A stretch of DNA of 64,000 nucleotides, from contig NZ_LMUF01000028.1 of assembly GCF_009766085.1 (NCBI RefSeq), forward strand, positions 1 through 64,000, given 5' to 3'. A program made the translations under genes and the position numbers. Within the stretch, counting starts at the first letter, position 1. Every line of letters starts with the position of its first letter. Under the pieces are notes generated by a model that did not search any database, had not been told where the DNA came from, and saw nothing but the letters and a program-made list of their open reading frames with translations. The DNA comes from Burkholderia sp. S171 (GTDB lineage Bacteria; Pseudomonadota; Gammaproteobacteria; Burkholderiales; Burkholderiaceae). Of this stretch, positions 35,067-43,786 are shown in pieces.

Positions 35067-36854
35067 CTAGGTTGCGGCGATGAACGCTGCGGCCTTGCCG
35101 GCCATCGTATCGTTGCCGTGATGGTGCACGGCGTGATCGAGCAGACCTTGGATACTGCCGCGCGTTTCCGTTGGACGCGCCTGGAACTTGAAGCCGGCAC
35201 TCTGCATATACCGCGCGCCGAAACCCTTGAGCCGCGCAAAATAGGCCACGCCGCTGTTGTAAGTCGCTCGATCAACCACCTCGCGACCCGTTGTCGCTTC
35301 GTCGCTGAACAAATTGACCAGCGTCATCAGGCTGCCGCAAATTCCCGTATTGAGGGTGAGCATCGGGATCAGTGGGCTGGCATCGCAACCTTCCTGAAAG
35401 AACGTCTTGAACTTCTCCAGGTCATGGATGATGCCGCCTCGGGTGGGATCCATATTCGGCTGGAACTCCAGGCCGCGCGGGCCCGGATCGCGCGTGGCCA
35501 GCTCGCGCTCCGCCAGGTAGAAATCGCGTGCCTTGACGAGAAACGCATTGATCTTGCTTTGCTCCCACAGGCGAAAAGTGAACTTCACCAGCCACTCGAT
35601 GCCCGTAACAATCGCCGACACGAGGCTGCCCGCGCCCGGCAGGAACGAGTTCAGCGCCATGGAAATCACCCCTTTCAGCGTGGTCCACAGACCCTGGAAG
35701 ATGCCCGATTCCATTTCGCCTTCAAGCGCCGCGGCAATCAGCTCGGGGTGTCCGGGGTTCAACTGGATCCGGCGCCGTTGAAGCCACGCGCCGACCTTTT
35801 CCGCCGCCGCGCGCAAGGTCTTGACGATACCCGCGCCAATGTCCATGGCCGCCCCAATAAAAGGCGCCGCGCTGGCGAGGCACTGGGTGACGACGATCTT
35901 GATCAGCGAACGCACGACGCTGCCGGCCAGGTTGAACGTGCCGGCTGACGAGCCGAGCAAGGCATTCTTGATTTTCTCGAAGGCCCACGTAACGGCGCTG
36001 TCTATCTCACGGCGCAAGTTGTTGAGCGTTTCTGTAATCGTGACGAACGCCGTGCCGACCAGGGTGGCCGGCAGCACCCAGGGGTTGAGAAACAAAGCCG
36101 GATCGTCCTTGATCATTTCAAAGCCGGCCTGGGTTGTCGGGTAGGTCCAGGTCACCTTCGACTTTACTATCGAGCTATGGGCGTTATCCATGCCGGGCCT
36201 GACGGTGCCTGTCGGCGACCATAGCCGCTCGCGGCCATTGGGCTGGCTGAAGCCGAACGTCTCGTCGATTATCTTGCCCGCCTTGGGCACCCCTTTGACG
36301 GCCGTCACGGCGCTCTTGGCGAGCGCCTGCCCAGACACCTGGTGCCCAGCCACTGCAACATGGCGGACGGACTGCGCAGCGCTGCCCAGATGCTGCATGT
36401 TGGTCGCGAAGCCAGATCCGACTGCGCCGCCCACGGCACCTACGCCCTCCATGGCGACGGTAAAGCAGTTCATGTCGATGTCGATATTGCCCAGCAGGTA
36501 GAGCACGCCATAGCGCGAGTGCGGGATATCGAATGTCTGGATCTTGCTGCGTGCGGCTACAGCCGACGGCCGGGGCGGTGCAACGGCGGTTGCCTCGCGG
36601 AATATGTACTCCATCAGGCCGCCGCTTCCGGTGTTGCGCGGTACTCGGGCCCAGTTGCCGCCTTTCTCGGCGACGTAGTCGTCAAGCGCGTCGCGCAGCT
36701 TAGCGGCCTTGAGCTGGTCGAAACGCGCCGTGCACCAGTCGGTGTACGCAGCATCGACCCGGCGTGTGCTCGCGCTTCGGGAACTGAGTGTTAGCGCCGT
36801 GCGCCGGATCCACTCTTGTGCAGTAACAACGGCCAACGGTTCTTTCGCGCCCAT
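35067..36854 (-). CDS. unknown 595-residue protein with hydrophobic segments, candidate T6SS effector
   Basis: I do not recognise a family. The N-terminal 100 residues are charged and soluble (DAAYTDWCTARFDQLKAAKL). A Gly/Ala-rich amphipathic region follows (MEGVGAVGGAVGSGFATN), then several hydrophobic stretches at about 260-280 (NPWVLPATLVGTAFVTI), 320-350 (SLIKIVVTQCLASAAPFIGAAMDIG), 405-435 (MALNSFLPGAGSLVSAIVTGIEW) and 495-520. There is no signal peptide. Cytosolic start with internal hydrophobic helices is the pattern of some membrane-active T6SS effectors, and the gene lies directly upstream of tssB on the same strand. No adjacent immunity gene is evident. The effector role is inference. 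Confidence 0.65.
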   Translation of the reverse strand: MGAKEPLAVVTAQEWIRRTALTLSSRSASTRRVDAAYTDWCTARFDQLKAAKLRDALDDYVAEKGGNWARVPRNTGSGGLMEYIFREATAVAPPRPSAVAARSKIQTFDIPHSRYGVLYLLGNIDIDMNCFTVAMEGVGAVGGAVGSGFATNMQHLGSAAQSVRHVAVAGHQVSGQALAKSAVTAVKGVPKAGKIIDETFGFSQPNGRERLWSPTGTVRPGMDNAHSSIVKSKVTWTYPTTQAGFEMIKDDPALFLNPWVLPATLVGTAFVTITETLNNLRREIDSAVTWAFEKIKNALLGSSAGTFNLAGSVVRSLIKIVVTQCLASAAPFIGAAMDIGAGIVKTLRAAAEKVGAWLQRRRIQLNPGHPELIAAALEGEMESGIFQGLWTTLKGVISMALNSFLPGAGSLVSAIVTGIEWLVKFTFRLWEQSKINAFLVKARDFYLAERELATRDPGPRGLEFQPNMDPTRGGIIHDLEKFKTFFQEGCDASPLIPMLTLNTGICGSLMTLVNLFSDEATTGREVVDRATYNSGVAYFARLKGFGARYMQSAGFKFQARPTETRGSIQGLLDHAVHHHGNDTMAGKAAAFIAAT

Positions 36855-37081
36855 ATCCCGATCCCCTGTCGCCGATCCAACGGCTTATCCTAGTATCGAA
36901 CCTTATTTCATCCTGTAAGGTACGTGAACTTCTACGCTGAGCTTCTTTTGCATGCGCCGAAATACCGTCAAGTAGTTAACGGCGCGCGCGCGGCGGACTT
37001 TAGTACGGAAACCGAAATTTCGCGCAGGCTAAGCATGCTGGCTGCTCAGTGTTACAGGATGCGCGCGGCCATGATCGCGGG

Positions 37082-37294
37082 ATGACGCTCTGCCCGACTT
37101 TCATCGAAACCGCCCTGACTGCTGACATGTTCGAGGCACACGGGTTTCGCCAATGGGTGACCGCCAAGATTGCGCTCGGCCGGGTGGGGCGCGTGGAAGA
37201 GATGATGGGCGCGGTCGTGTTCCTCGCGAGCGATGCAACGACACTGATGACCGGAAGCGCCCTCATGCTCGACGGCGGTTGGACCGCTGCCTGA
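37082..37294 (+). pseudogene. C-terminal fragment of an SDR dehydrogenase
   Basis: About 70 codons match the end of a classical short-chain dehydrogenase: CPTFIET (the PGxxxT segment after the active site), then LGRVGRVEEMMGAVVFLASD and MTGSALMLDGGWTAA. The Rossmann part with the TGxxxGIG motif and the YxxxK active site are absent upstream, where the sequence from 36855 shows no matching frame. A normal enzyme would be about 250 residues. This is a deletion remnant at the boundary between the T6SS region and the next catabolic unit. Confidence 0.75.
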
Positions 37295-37382
37295 CTTGCC
37301 AGCGCAACGACGCGGGCGCAGCGTGTTGCGGCCGTTCAGGGCGTCGAAGCTCAACGCCCCCTTTACTGTAGAGCCGCCGATG

Positions 37383-38255
37383 TCACTCGGCATGCGCCCG
37401 ATCAAACTCCCATACCGCCGGGAAACCCATCAGGTCGCACATATCCTTGAACGGCATCTGCTCGCTTTCAAGCGCTGCGGTGCCTTTCATCGCCTTGATT
37501 TCTCCGTACGCTTTTTCAAGTGCACGCGCCACGCTCAAGAAGCCCGCCGACGGATAGATCGCCAGCGCAAAGCCGAGCCGCTGCAATTCGGCGGGCGGCA
37601 ATTGCGGCGTGCGCCCTCCTTCAACCACATTGACGAGCAAGGGCAGATCAAACGACTTGCCGATCTTTTCCAGCTCTTCCACGCTTTCCGGCGATTCGAT
37701 AAACACCACATCCGCGCCCGCTTTCGCATACGCTTCGCCGCGACGCAATGCTTCATCGAGACCAAGCGATGTGCGTGCATCGGTTCGCGCGATGATCTGA
37801 AAGTCGGCGTCCTCGCGAGCTTCGGTGGCGACCTTGATCTTCTTCACCATGTCTTCAATCGAGATGACCCGTCGGCCCGGCGTGTGGCCGCACTTTTTCG
37901 GAAACTCCTGATCCTCCATCTGAATGCCCGCCGCGCCCGCGCGTTCGTAGCCACGCACCGTATGCGCGACATTGAGCAAACCGCCGTAGCCGGTGTCACC
38001 ATCGCAGATCATGGGCGTCTTCGCCGTGCCGCAAAACGCGGTGACGCGGTTGATCATGTCGGTGTAGGTCGCGATCCCCGCATCCGCCTCGCCAAGGTAG
38101 GACGCTACCGTGCCGAAGCCCGTCATGTAGAGGCAATCGAAGCCCATGGTGTCGGCGACCCGCACGGAAATCATGTCGAAGATGCCGGGCGCTACGACAA
38201 TCTCGCGCGACGCGAACTTGTTTTTAAGGGCTTTCCTGCGAGCATTGGCAGTCAT
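37383..38255 (-). CDS. isocitrate lyase/PEP mutase superfamily C-C lyase (2,3-dimethylmalate lyase-like)
   Basis: A 290-residue TIM-barrel enzyme. Diagnostic motifs are the GFDCLYMTGFG strand, CDGDTGYGG (metal-binding Asp), GIQMEDQEFPKKCGHTPGR with the catalytic Cys loop, and IIARTDARTSLGLDEAL. Members include methylisocitrate lyase, oxaloacetate hydrolase and 2,3-dimethylmalate lyase. The adjacent aconitase-type dehydratase subunits suggest a two-step sequence in which a substituted malate is isomerised or hydrated and then split, as in the dimethylmalate branch of nicotinate fermentation. The precise substrate cannot be read from the sequence. The start at 38255 is chosen because homology begins there. 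Confidence 0.83.
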   Translation of the reverse strand: MTANARRKALKNKFASREIVVAPGIFDMISVRVADTMGFDCLYMTGFGTVASYLGEADAGIATYTDMINRVTAFCGTAKTPMICDGDTGYGGLLNVAHTVRGYERAGAAGIQMEDQEFPKKCGHTPGRRVISIEDMVKKIKVATEAREDADFQIIARTDARTSLGLDEALRRGEAYAKAGADVVFIESPESVEELEKIGKSFDLPLLVNVVEGGRTPQLPPAELQRLGFALAIYPSAGFLSVARALEKAYGEIKAMKGTAALESEQMPFKDMCDLMGFPAVWEFDRAHAE

Positions 38256-38289
38256 GTGCTTGACCTCGGTGAATGAATGAATGGATGAG

Positions 38290-39687
38290 TCAGTGGAGCC
38301 GGTTGCCGGGAAGGTCGGCAGCAGGTTGATGAAGCAATTCGTCATCGGGGACGGCTGCGATTTCTTCGAGCGAACGCTGGTTCGTTTCGACGCCGAAAAT
38401 CACAAGCACCACGACCATCAGCACGAGCGCGCCGCTGATGATCGACAGGACATCCTTGATGCCGCCCGACACGTACATCAACACGACCAGTTGTGGCGCA
38501 ACGATGCCCGACAGCCGCCCCGCCGACCCCGCGACGCCATTTGCGCGCATGCGGTTTTCTGTGGCGAACAACTCGGGGATATACGTCGCGATACCAAGCG
38601 CGACCATGAGGTAGGTCAGCGTGAAGAGCGTGAAGCCGAGTAGCGTGGCCATCTCTACGCTCGTCGAGTTGCCGTAGAGCCAGCCTACAATTGCGGCCAG
38701 CACCGCAATGCCGATCAGCCCGTTCTTGCGGCCGATGCGATCGGCGATCAACACGCCGATCAGCGCGCCAGCGGGACCGCCGAGCGACATCAGTGTGGAA
38801 TAACCGAGCGATGACGCCACGCCGAGCCCCTGCTTCATGAGGAACGTCGGCACCCACACGATGAATCCGTAGATCACCACGTTGATCGCTATCTGGATGG
38901 TCACCGCGAGCACAGTGCGGCGCAGCAGGGGCGGCCTGAACAGGCTGCCAAGCGTGGTAGCGCGGATCGGCGTAGCCGCGGGTTCGACGACAGGCGGCAA
39001 TTCGCGTCCCTCTGCGGTCTCGGCCTCGATGCTCTTCAGGATCGCGTCGGCTTCATCCAGCCGCCCTTTCGATTCGAGCCACCGCGGCGACTCGGGCATC
39101 TTCTTGCGCAGCCGCCAGACGATCATTGCGCCAACGCCGACCAGCGCGAACATCGCGCGCCAGCCGATTGCCGGAATGACGAGGTAGCCGAGAAAGGTGG
39201 AAAAGAACAGCGCGGAGTTAGTGATCAGCGACAGATACGCCGACCATCGGCCGCGCACGGCAGGCGGAATGAATTCGCCGATGGACCCATAGCCCACCAC
39301 GATTTCCGCGCCCAGCCCAAGTCCCATGAAGAAGCGGCACACGATCAGCCACGTCATGTTGGGCGCAAACGCGCCTGCCAGCGATGCCAGCCCGAAGATT
39401 GCCAGATTGAATTGATAGGTAAACTTCCGGCCTTTGGCATCGCCGAGAATACCGGCGGTGAACGCGCCAATCAGCATCCCTATGAAGGTGGAAGACAAAA
39501 ACGCCGCGTTAAGCGTCATGCTCGACCAGCCGCTGCGGGTGAGCGCACCGAGCACGCCGCCGGCAAGGTAGATATCGAACGAATCGAGAAACATGCCGCC
39601 GCCAATCAGCCACAGGATTCGCCGGTGAAACCGCGACGTAGGCAACCGGTCGAGTCGCGCGCCTGCATGAACTGTACTACTTACCAT
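38290..39687 (-). CDS. MFS transporter, organic-acid/sugar type
   Basis: A 465-residue, 12-helix MFS protein. The GxLxDxxGRR loop appears as GILGDAKGRKFTYQ after TM2, a second copy, LIADRIGRKNG, follows TM8, and RFFMGLGLGAEIVVGYGSIGEF marks TM4. The mid-loop has MPESPRWLESKGR. Together these resemble the metabolite:H+ symporter and sugar/acid porter families. It lies between the lyase and the dehydratase subunit genes on one strand, so it probably imports the substrate of that pathway. GGAG precedes the ATG at 39687. Confidence 0.85.
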   Translation of the reverse strand: MVSSTVHAGARLDRLPTSRFHRRILWLIGGGMFLDSFDIYLAGGVLGALTRSGWSSMTLNAAFLSSTFIGMLIGAFTAGILGDAKGRKFTYQFNLAIFGLASLAGAFAPNMTWLIVCRFFMGLGLGAEIVVGYGSIGEFIPPAVRGRWSAYLSLITNSALFFSTFLGYLVIPAIGWRAMFALVGVGAMIVWRLRKKMPESPRWLESKGRLDEADAILKSIEAETAEGRELPPVVEPAATPIRATTLGSLFRPPLLRRTVLAVTIQIAINVVIYGFIVWVPTFLMKQGLGVASSLGYSTLMSLGGPAGALIGVLIADRIGRKNGLIGIAVLAAIVGWLYGNSTSVEMATLLGFTLFTLTYLMVALGIATYIPELFATENRMRANGVAGSAGRLSGIVAPQLVVLMYVSGGIKDVLSIISGALVLMVVVLVIFGVETNQRSLEEIAAVPDDELLHQPAADLPGNRLH

Positions 39688-39711
39688 TTTTTCGGCTCCG
39701 GTCAATGTTCG

Positions 39712-40335
39712 TTAGCGTTGAACGCCGCGCTCAACATATACCCACGGCCGCATCACCGCGTCATTGCGTTGAAACGCCAGGATGCGCGCGTTGAGTTTCA
39801 TCGTCTGGTCGATTTCGTCGATACCTTCAAGCAAGGCTTCGCGGCGATCGTCAGGGAAATCGAATGCAATCTGATCGATACCGGGCGCCTGGATCGTGCG
39901 CGCCCGGAGATCGACGCGAAGCCGTTCACCGAGTGCGGCCGGCCCTGCCAGTGCTTCGATCTGTGTTGCGTCTAGGCGAATCGGCAACAGCCCGTTCTGC
40001 AGGCAGTTGGCGTAGAAGATATCGCCGAAGCTCTGCGCGATCACACAGCGAATACCGAATTCCTCAAGGGCCCAGACCGCCATCTCGCGCGAGCTGCCGC
40101 AACCGAAATTCGCACCGGACAGCAGGATGTGCGCGTCGCGAAATGGCGGCCGGTTGAGGACGAAGCCGCGGTCCTCGGTGCCATCGGCTTGATAGCGCAA
40201 CATCTCGAACGCCCATGGCGCAAACTGCCCGCGCTGGAGTTGGGCAATCCGCTCCACACGTACGATCGTGTCCGTGTCGATGTTGTCGCTCATCAGCGGT
40301 GCAGCGATGCCTTCGCAAACAGTGAACGCTTTCAT
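39712..40335 (-). CDS. aconitase-family dehydratase small subunit (LeuD/DmdB-like)
   Basis: A 207-residue swivel-domain subunit. SDNIDTDTIVR at the N-terminus and the GANFGCGSSREMAVWALEEFG substrate-binding segment (in part) are conserved. It pairs with the large subunit at 40332-41750, whose stop its start overlaps by 4 bases. Similar to the small subunit of 3-isopropylmalate dehydratase. Context with a dimethylmalate-lyase-like enzyme, an MFS transporter and a GntR regulator, and no leuA/leuB, argues for a catabolic hydratase rather than leucine synthesis. Confidence 0.87.
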   Translation of the reverse strand: MKAFTVCEGIAAPLMSDNIDTDTIVRVERIAQLQRGQFAPWAFEMLRYQADGTEDRGFVLNRPPFRDAHILLSGANFGCGSSREMAVWALEEFGIRCVIAQSFGDIFYANCLQNGLLPIRLDATQIEALAGPAALGERLRVDLRARTIQAPGIDQIAFDFPDDRREALLEGIDEIDQTMKLNARILAFQRNDAVMRPWVYVERGVQR

Positions 40336-41750
40336 GCAACGGCCTCCCCTTCCTCTTCCCCTTCCAGCATGGAGATCCGGCCGGATATGGCGCTCGCCGC
40401 TGCCACGCTCGGACTTGCAAGATGCGTGAGCGCGCCCGGACCTTGCCTGCCGACGAAGTTGCGATTGGATGTCGATACGCAACGTTCGCCCGGCCCGACC
40501 CTATCGCCATTTGCGCCGACGCACATCGAACAGCCCGGCTCGCGCCATTCGAAACCGGCGTCCAGAAAGATCTGGTCGAGCCCTTCACGTTCGGCGTCGC
40601 GCTTGACCTCGATGGAACCCGGCACCACCCACGCCGTCACATGCGCGGCTACGTGCTTGCCTTTGACCACGTGCGACGCATTGCGCAAATCGCTCAGCCG
40701 GCTATTCGTGCACGATCCGATGAACACCCGGTCGATCCGCGTCTGATCGAGCCGCTGTCCCGACGTCAATTGCATATAGGCCAGTGCCTTCCTGAGCGAC
40801 TCGCGCCGCGCGGGATCGGGTTCGCTGTTTGGATCGGGCACTTGCCCGTCGATTGCGATCACATGCTCCGGACTCGTGCCCCAGGTGATTTGCGGGCGAA
40901 TGAGCGTGGCATCGATCGTAATTTCCTTGTCGAATACGGCGTCGTCAGCGCTCGCGAGCTGCTTCCATTGCGCGATGGCTTGATCAAGCGCCGCGCCCGT
41001 CGGCGCATACTCGCGGCCCTTTATGTAGGAGAACGTCACATCGTCGGGCGCGATCATGCCGACCTTCGCGCCGAGTTCGATCGACAGGTTGCACAGCGTC
41101 AGGCGCGCTTCCACGGCCAAGGCGCGGATCGCGGGACCCGCATATTCGATGGCATAACCCGTCCCGGCCGACGTGCCCAGCGCACCGATCAGATACAGGA
41201 TCATGTCCTTCGCTTCCACACCCGGTCGAGTCGCGCCTTCGAAGCGCACGCGGAGGGTCTTCGGCCGCTTCTGCCGGATCGTCTGCGTGGCGAGCACGTG
41301 TACCTGTTCCGTCGAACCAATACCAAACGCAATCGCGCCGAGCGCGCCATGCGTGCAGGTATGGCTATCGGCGCAGACAAGCAGCAGCCCCGGCAAGGTC
41401 AGTCCAAGTTCCGGACCAATCACATGCACGATGCCCTGACGGCCGTCATCGACATCAAAACGCGGGATAGAGAGCCGCGCCGTCTGTTCGCGCATCGTCG
41501 TGATCGCGATGGTGCTCCAGGCTTCATCGCCGGCAGTGCGGCCCGGGCGCGTCGAGATCACGTGATCGAGCGTGGCGAACGTGAGCGACGGATCATGCAC
41601 TTGCGCGCCGCGTGCTTCCAGTTGGCGAATGGCCGCCACGCTCGTCAGCTCGTGCATCAGATGACGGTCAACATGCAGCAGGCTCACTCCACCCGGCAAT
41701 TCCTCGATGACGTGCTGATCCCAGATTGTGTCGAACAGGGTCTTGGCCAC
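40332..41750 (-). CDS. aconitase-family dehydratase large subunit (LeuC/DmdA-like)
   Basis: A 472-residue iron-sulfur subunit. The three [4Fe-4S] ligands are intact: Cys 347 in FIGSCTNSR, and Cys 407 and Cys 410 in GCSMCVG. Also present are LLHVDRHLMHELTS near the N-terminus, LLVCADSHTCTHGALGAIAFGIG and the family C-terminal SNRNFVGRQG. Length and motifs fit 3-isopropylmalate dehydratase LeuC and its catabolic relatives (dimethylmalate or citraconate hydratases). Translationally coupled to the small subunit. The large plus-strand open frame over it is a GC-rich shadow. Confidence 0.88.
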   Translation of the reverse strand: MAKTLFDTIWDQHVIEELPGGVSLLHVDRHLMHELTSVAAIRQLEARGAQVHDPSLTFATLDHVISTRPGRTAGDEAWSTIAITTMREQTARLSIPRFDVDDGRQGIVHVIGPELGLTLPGLLLVCADSHTCTHGALGAIAFGIGSTEQVHVLATQTIRQKRPKTLRVRFEGATRPGVEAKDMILYLIGALGTSAGTGYAIEYAGPAIRALAVEARLTLCNLSIELGAKVGMIAPDDVTFSYIKGREYAPTGAALDQAIAQWKQLASADDAVFDKEITIDATLIRPQITWGTSPEHVIAIDGQVPDPNSEPDPARRESLRKALAYMQLTSGQRLDQTRIDRVFIGSCTNSRLSDLRNASHVVKGKHVAAHVTAWVVPGSIEVKRDAEREGLDQIFLDAGFEWREPGCSMCVGANGDRVGPGERCVSTSNRNFVGRQGPGALTHLASPSVAAASAISGRISMLEGEEEGEAVA

Positions 41751-41813
41751 GTTTCGGTACCTCTTCGTTGGGCGGGATGGAACCCTCGGCCGCCTTTGCC
41801 TACCGCGTCACTT

Positions 41814-42533
41814 TCACTCGGGAAGCTTCAGCGTTGGCAGCTTGACGAGTTCATCGGCTGAATGCCACAGATGCCGCCGCATGGCTTCCGCAGCGGCATC
41901 GGGGTCGCCCGCCAGAATTCCGGTCGCGATCGCCTCGTGTTCAGCCAGCGAATTGCGCACGATCTGGTCAACGCCAATGCGCTGACGCAACTGGATCATG
42001 AACACCGGCAGTTGATACTTGTCGATCAATTCACTTAATTGAGGATTGCCACACATGTCCACGATGATCCTGTGGAACTGCCGGTTGTCCACCACGAACG
42101 CCTGGAAATCCGGCTGCGTGAAATGACGTCGTCCACGCTCAAGCACTTCGGTAAAGCGGGCGCGGTTGTCGCCTTCATCAATCACCTGGGCCGCGCGCCG
42201 CGCCGCATAGCCTTCGAGCGCCTCGCGGATCTGGTAGATGTGCGCGATTTCATCGACGGATAGACGGCGCACCACCGCGCCTCGATTCGGAATGAGGTCG
42301 ACCAGGCCATCGGCGGCAAGACGCCGGAACGCTTCGCGCAACGGGCCACGGCTGATGCCGAGTTCTTCGACCAGATCGCGCGATATCAAGCGTTGACCGG
42401 GCACGAGACTGCCCTCGAGAATCTTGCGCTTCAGCAAGTCGGCGGTGCGATCGACCGTCTCGCCGGTGCGCAAGACCGGTTCGAGCACGGCGTGGACGGC
42501 GTCGTCAGCGTGTTCGACTGATTCGTAATTCAT
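41814..42533 (-). CDS. GntR/FadR-type transcriptional regulator with FCD domain
   Basis: A 239-residue regulator. The winged helix-turn-helix (about 15-80) includes LKRKILEGSLVPGQRLISRDLVEELGISRGPLREAFRRLAADGLV in parts, and the FCD ligand-binding domain follows with the metal-binding His/Asp pattern (NRQFHRIIVDMCGN, LAEHEAIATGILAGD, MRRHLWHSADEL). It is transcribed in the same direction as the lyase/dehydratase genes and away from the ABC importer operon, so it probably controls both, binding in the 250-base divergent gap. An in-frame codon at 42542 is an alternative start. Confidence 0.88.
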   Translation of the reverse strand: MNYESVEHADDAVHAVLEPVLRTGETVDRTADLLKRKILEGSLVPGQRLISRDLVEELGISRGPLREAFRRLAADGLVDLIPNRGAVVRRLSVDEIAHIYQIREALEGYAARRAAQVIDEGDNRARFTEVLERGRRHFTQPDFQAFVVDNRQFHRIIVDMCGNPQLSELIDKYQLPVFMIQLRQRIGVDQIVRNSLAEHEAIATGILAGDPDAAAEAMRRHLWHSADELVKLPTLKLPE

Positions 42534-42590
42534 GGTCTGCATGGTTGGACACGGCGTAAAACGCCATGCCGTTTATCTAAAGTATCAATC

Positions 42591-42602
42591 AAAAGTGTAG
42601 GA
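42591..42602 (+). promoter_or_regulatory. candidate GntR operator, copy 1
   Basis: AAAAGTGTAGGA, an exact 12-base match, in inverted orientation, to the site at 42740-42751. It lies just upstream of the GntR-type gene in the region divergent from the ABC operon. Assignment to the GntR protein is inference from position. Confidence 0.45.
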
Positions 42603-42732
42603 CAAAACTTCAAGTAATCCGGCTGATTAATGCCGGTGTTTACCCGTGACGAAAACACTAGACTCCATTTTTATAGGGGTTTTAGCGCGATTTAGGTGTA
42701 AACAAGCATGCCGAGAACGCCTCCGGGTGCGG

Positions 42733-42751
42733 AAAAGTATCCTACACTTTT
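42733..42751 (-). promoter_or_regulatory. candidate GntR operator, copy 2 with dyad
   Basis: The minus strand reads AAAAGTGTAGGA over 42751-42740. On the plus strand the same site is the dyad AAAAGT-N7-ACTTTT (42733-42751). The dyad ends about 40 bases before the start of the ABC binding-protein gene, overlapping where its promoter should be, which would fit repression by a dimeric regulator. Confidence 0.5.
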
Positions 42752-42791
42752 GGCATAGACCAACCAAAAGCCGACGTTCAGGAGACATCCG

Positions 42792-43778
42792 ATGAAAGCC
42801 ATCCACGCGCTGGCGCGGCTCGCCGCATGCGCTGCATTCGTGACTGCGAGCGCCGCCGGCACCACGAGCCAGGCCGCCACGCTGACGGTGACGCACTGGA
42901 TCGACGGCATGTACGGCGTGCCCTTTGCAGTGGCGCTGGAGAAAGGCTACTTCAAGCAGAATGGCGTCGATGTCACCGGCTTCATCACGTCGGAGGGCGG
43001 TGGCACGTCGGTGCGCAACGCGATGGCATCCGAGATTCCCTACGGCGAAGTCGCGTTGCCGGCGGCTATCGCCGCAATCAAGCAAGGTGTGCCGATCACG
43101 ATCGTCCATAGCGGTGTGCAGAGCGTGGCCGACTTGCTATGGGTCGAGTTGAAGGACGGCAACGTGAACGGCATTGCGCAGATGAAGGGCAAGACCATCG
43201 GCTATAGCAGTCCGAAGTCGATGACCGAAATGATCACGATCGTCGGACTCGAGCGCGCGGGATTGACGGGCGAGGTTCAGCGCAAGCCCGTGGGCGCATC
43301 CGGCACGATGATGATCGCGCTGCAGCAGCACGCCGTGGATGTCGCGTATATGACTGAACCCTCGTTCAGCGCGCGTAAGGATCAATTGAGGATCGCGTTC
43401 CGCTCAACCGACATCGTGCCCGCCGAGACGCAGACCGTGGGCGTTGTGCGCACTGACTATTTGAAGGCGCATCCGGATACGGTGAAGGCGATCATTGATG
43501 CACGCAGCAAAGGCGTTCGCTATCTCATTGCACATCGTGAGGAATCCGCACAAATTCTCGCGAAGGCGTACAAGATCGACCCGGCGATCGCAAAATCCGC
43601 GATCGACAACTGCCTCGACACGGATCCGAATTACTGGAGCACGGGCCGCTTCAACTACACGAGCATGGACGAAGTGGTCAAGGGTCTCGTGCTGATCAAG
43701 GCGATCGAGCCGGGTCCGTTTGACTGGAAGAAGATCGTCGATGAATCCATGCTGCCGGCAAGCGAGCGTTCCAAGTGA
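42792..43778 (+). CDS. ABC transporter substrate-binding protein (NMT1/SsuA-like)
   Basis: A 328-residue periplasmic protein with a Sec signal (AALARLAACAAFVTASAAG-type, cleavage near TTSQAA). The NMT1/THI5-like fold is seen in WIDGMYGVPFAVALEKGYFKQNGVDV (in part), GGTSVRNAM, LKGKTIGYSSPKS-like KGKTIGYSSPKSMTEM, and a TEPSFSARK segment. This family binds taurine, sulfonates, nitrate, thiamine precursors and various organic acids; the ligand here is unknown. CAGGAGA precedes the ATG. It is the first gene of a four-gene importer operon. Confidence 0.85.
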   Translation: MKAIHALARLAACAAFVTASAAGTTSQAATLTVTHWIDGMYGVPFAVALEKGYFKQNGVDVTGFITSEGGGTSVRNAMASEIPYGEVALPAAIAAIKQGVPITIVHSGVQSVADLLWVELKDGNVNGIAQMKGKTIGYSSPKSMTEMITIVGLERAGLTGEVQRKPVGASGTMMIALQQHAVDVAYMTEPSFSARKDQLRIAFRSTDIVPAETQTVGVVRTDYLKAHPDTVKAIIDARSKGVRYLIAHREESAQILAKAYKIDPAIAKSAIDNCLDTDPNYWSTGRFNYTSMDEVVKGLVLIKAIEPGPFDWKKIVDESMLPASERSK

Positions 43779-43786
43779 GGTTGTCG

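Noticed and set aside
39712..41750. leucine biosynthesis leuCD
   Set aside because: No leuA or leuB nearby. The neighbours are a lyase, an MFS transporter and a GntR regulator, which point to catabolism.
40422..41861. 479-codon plus-strand open frame
   Set aside because: Antisense to the LeuC-like gene with intact Fe-S ligands; the product is Arg/His-rich with no known motif.
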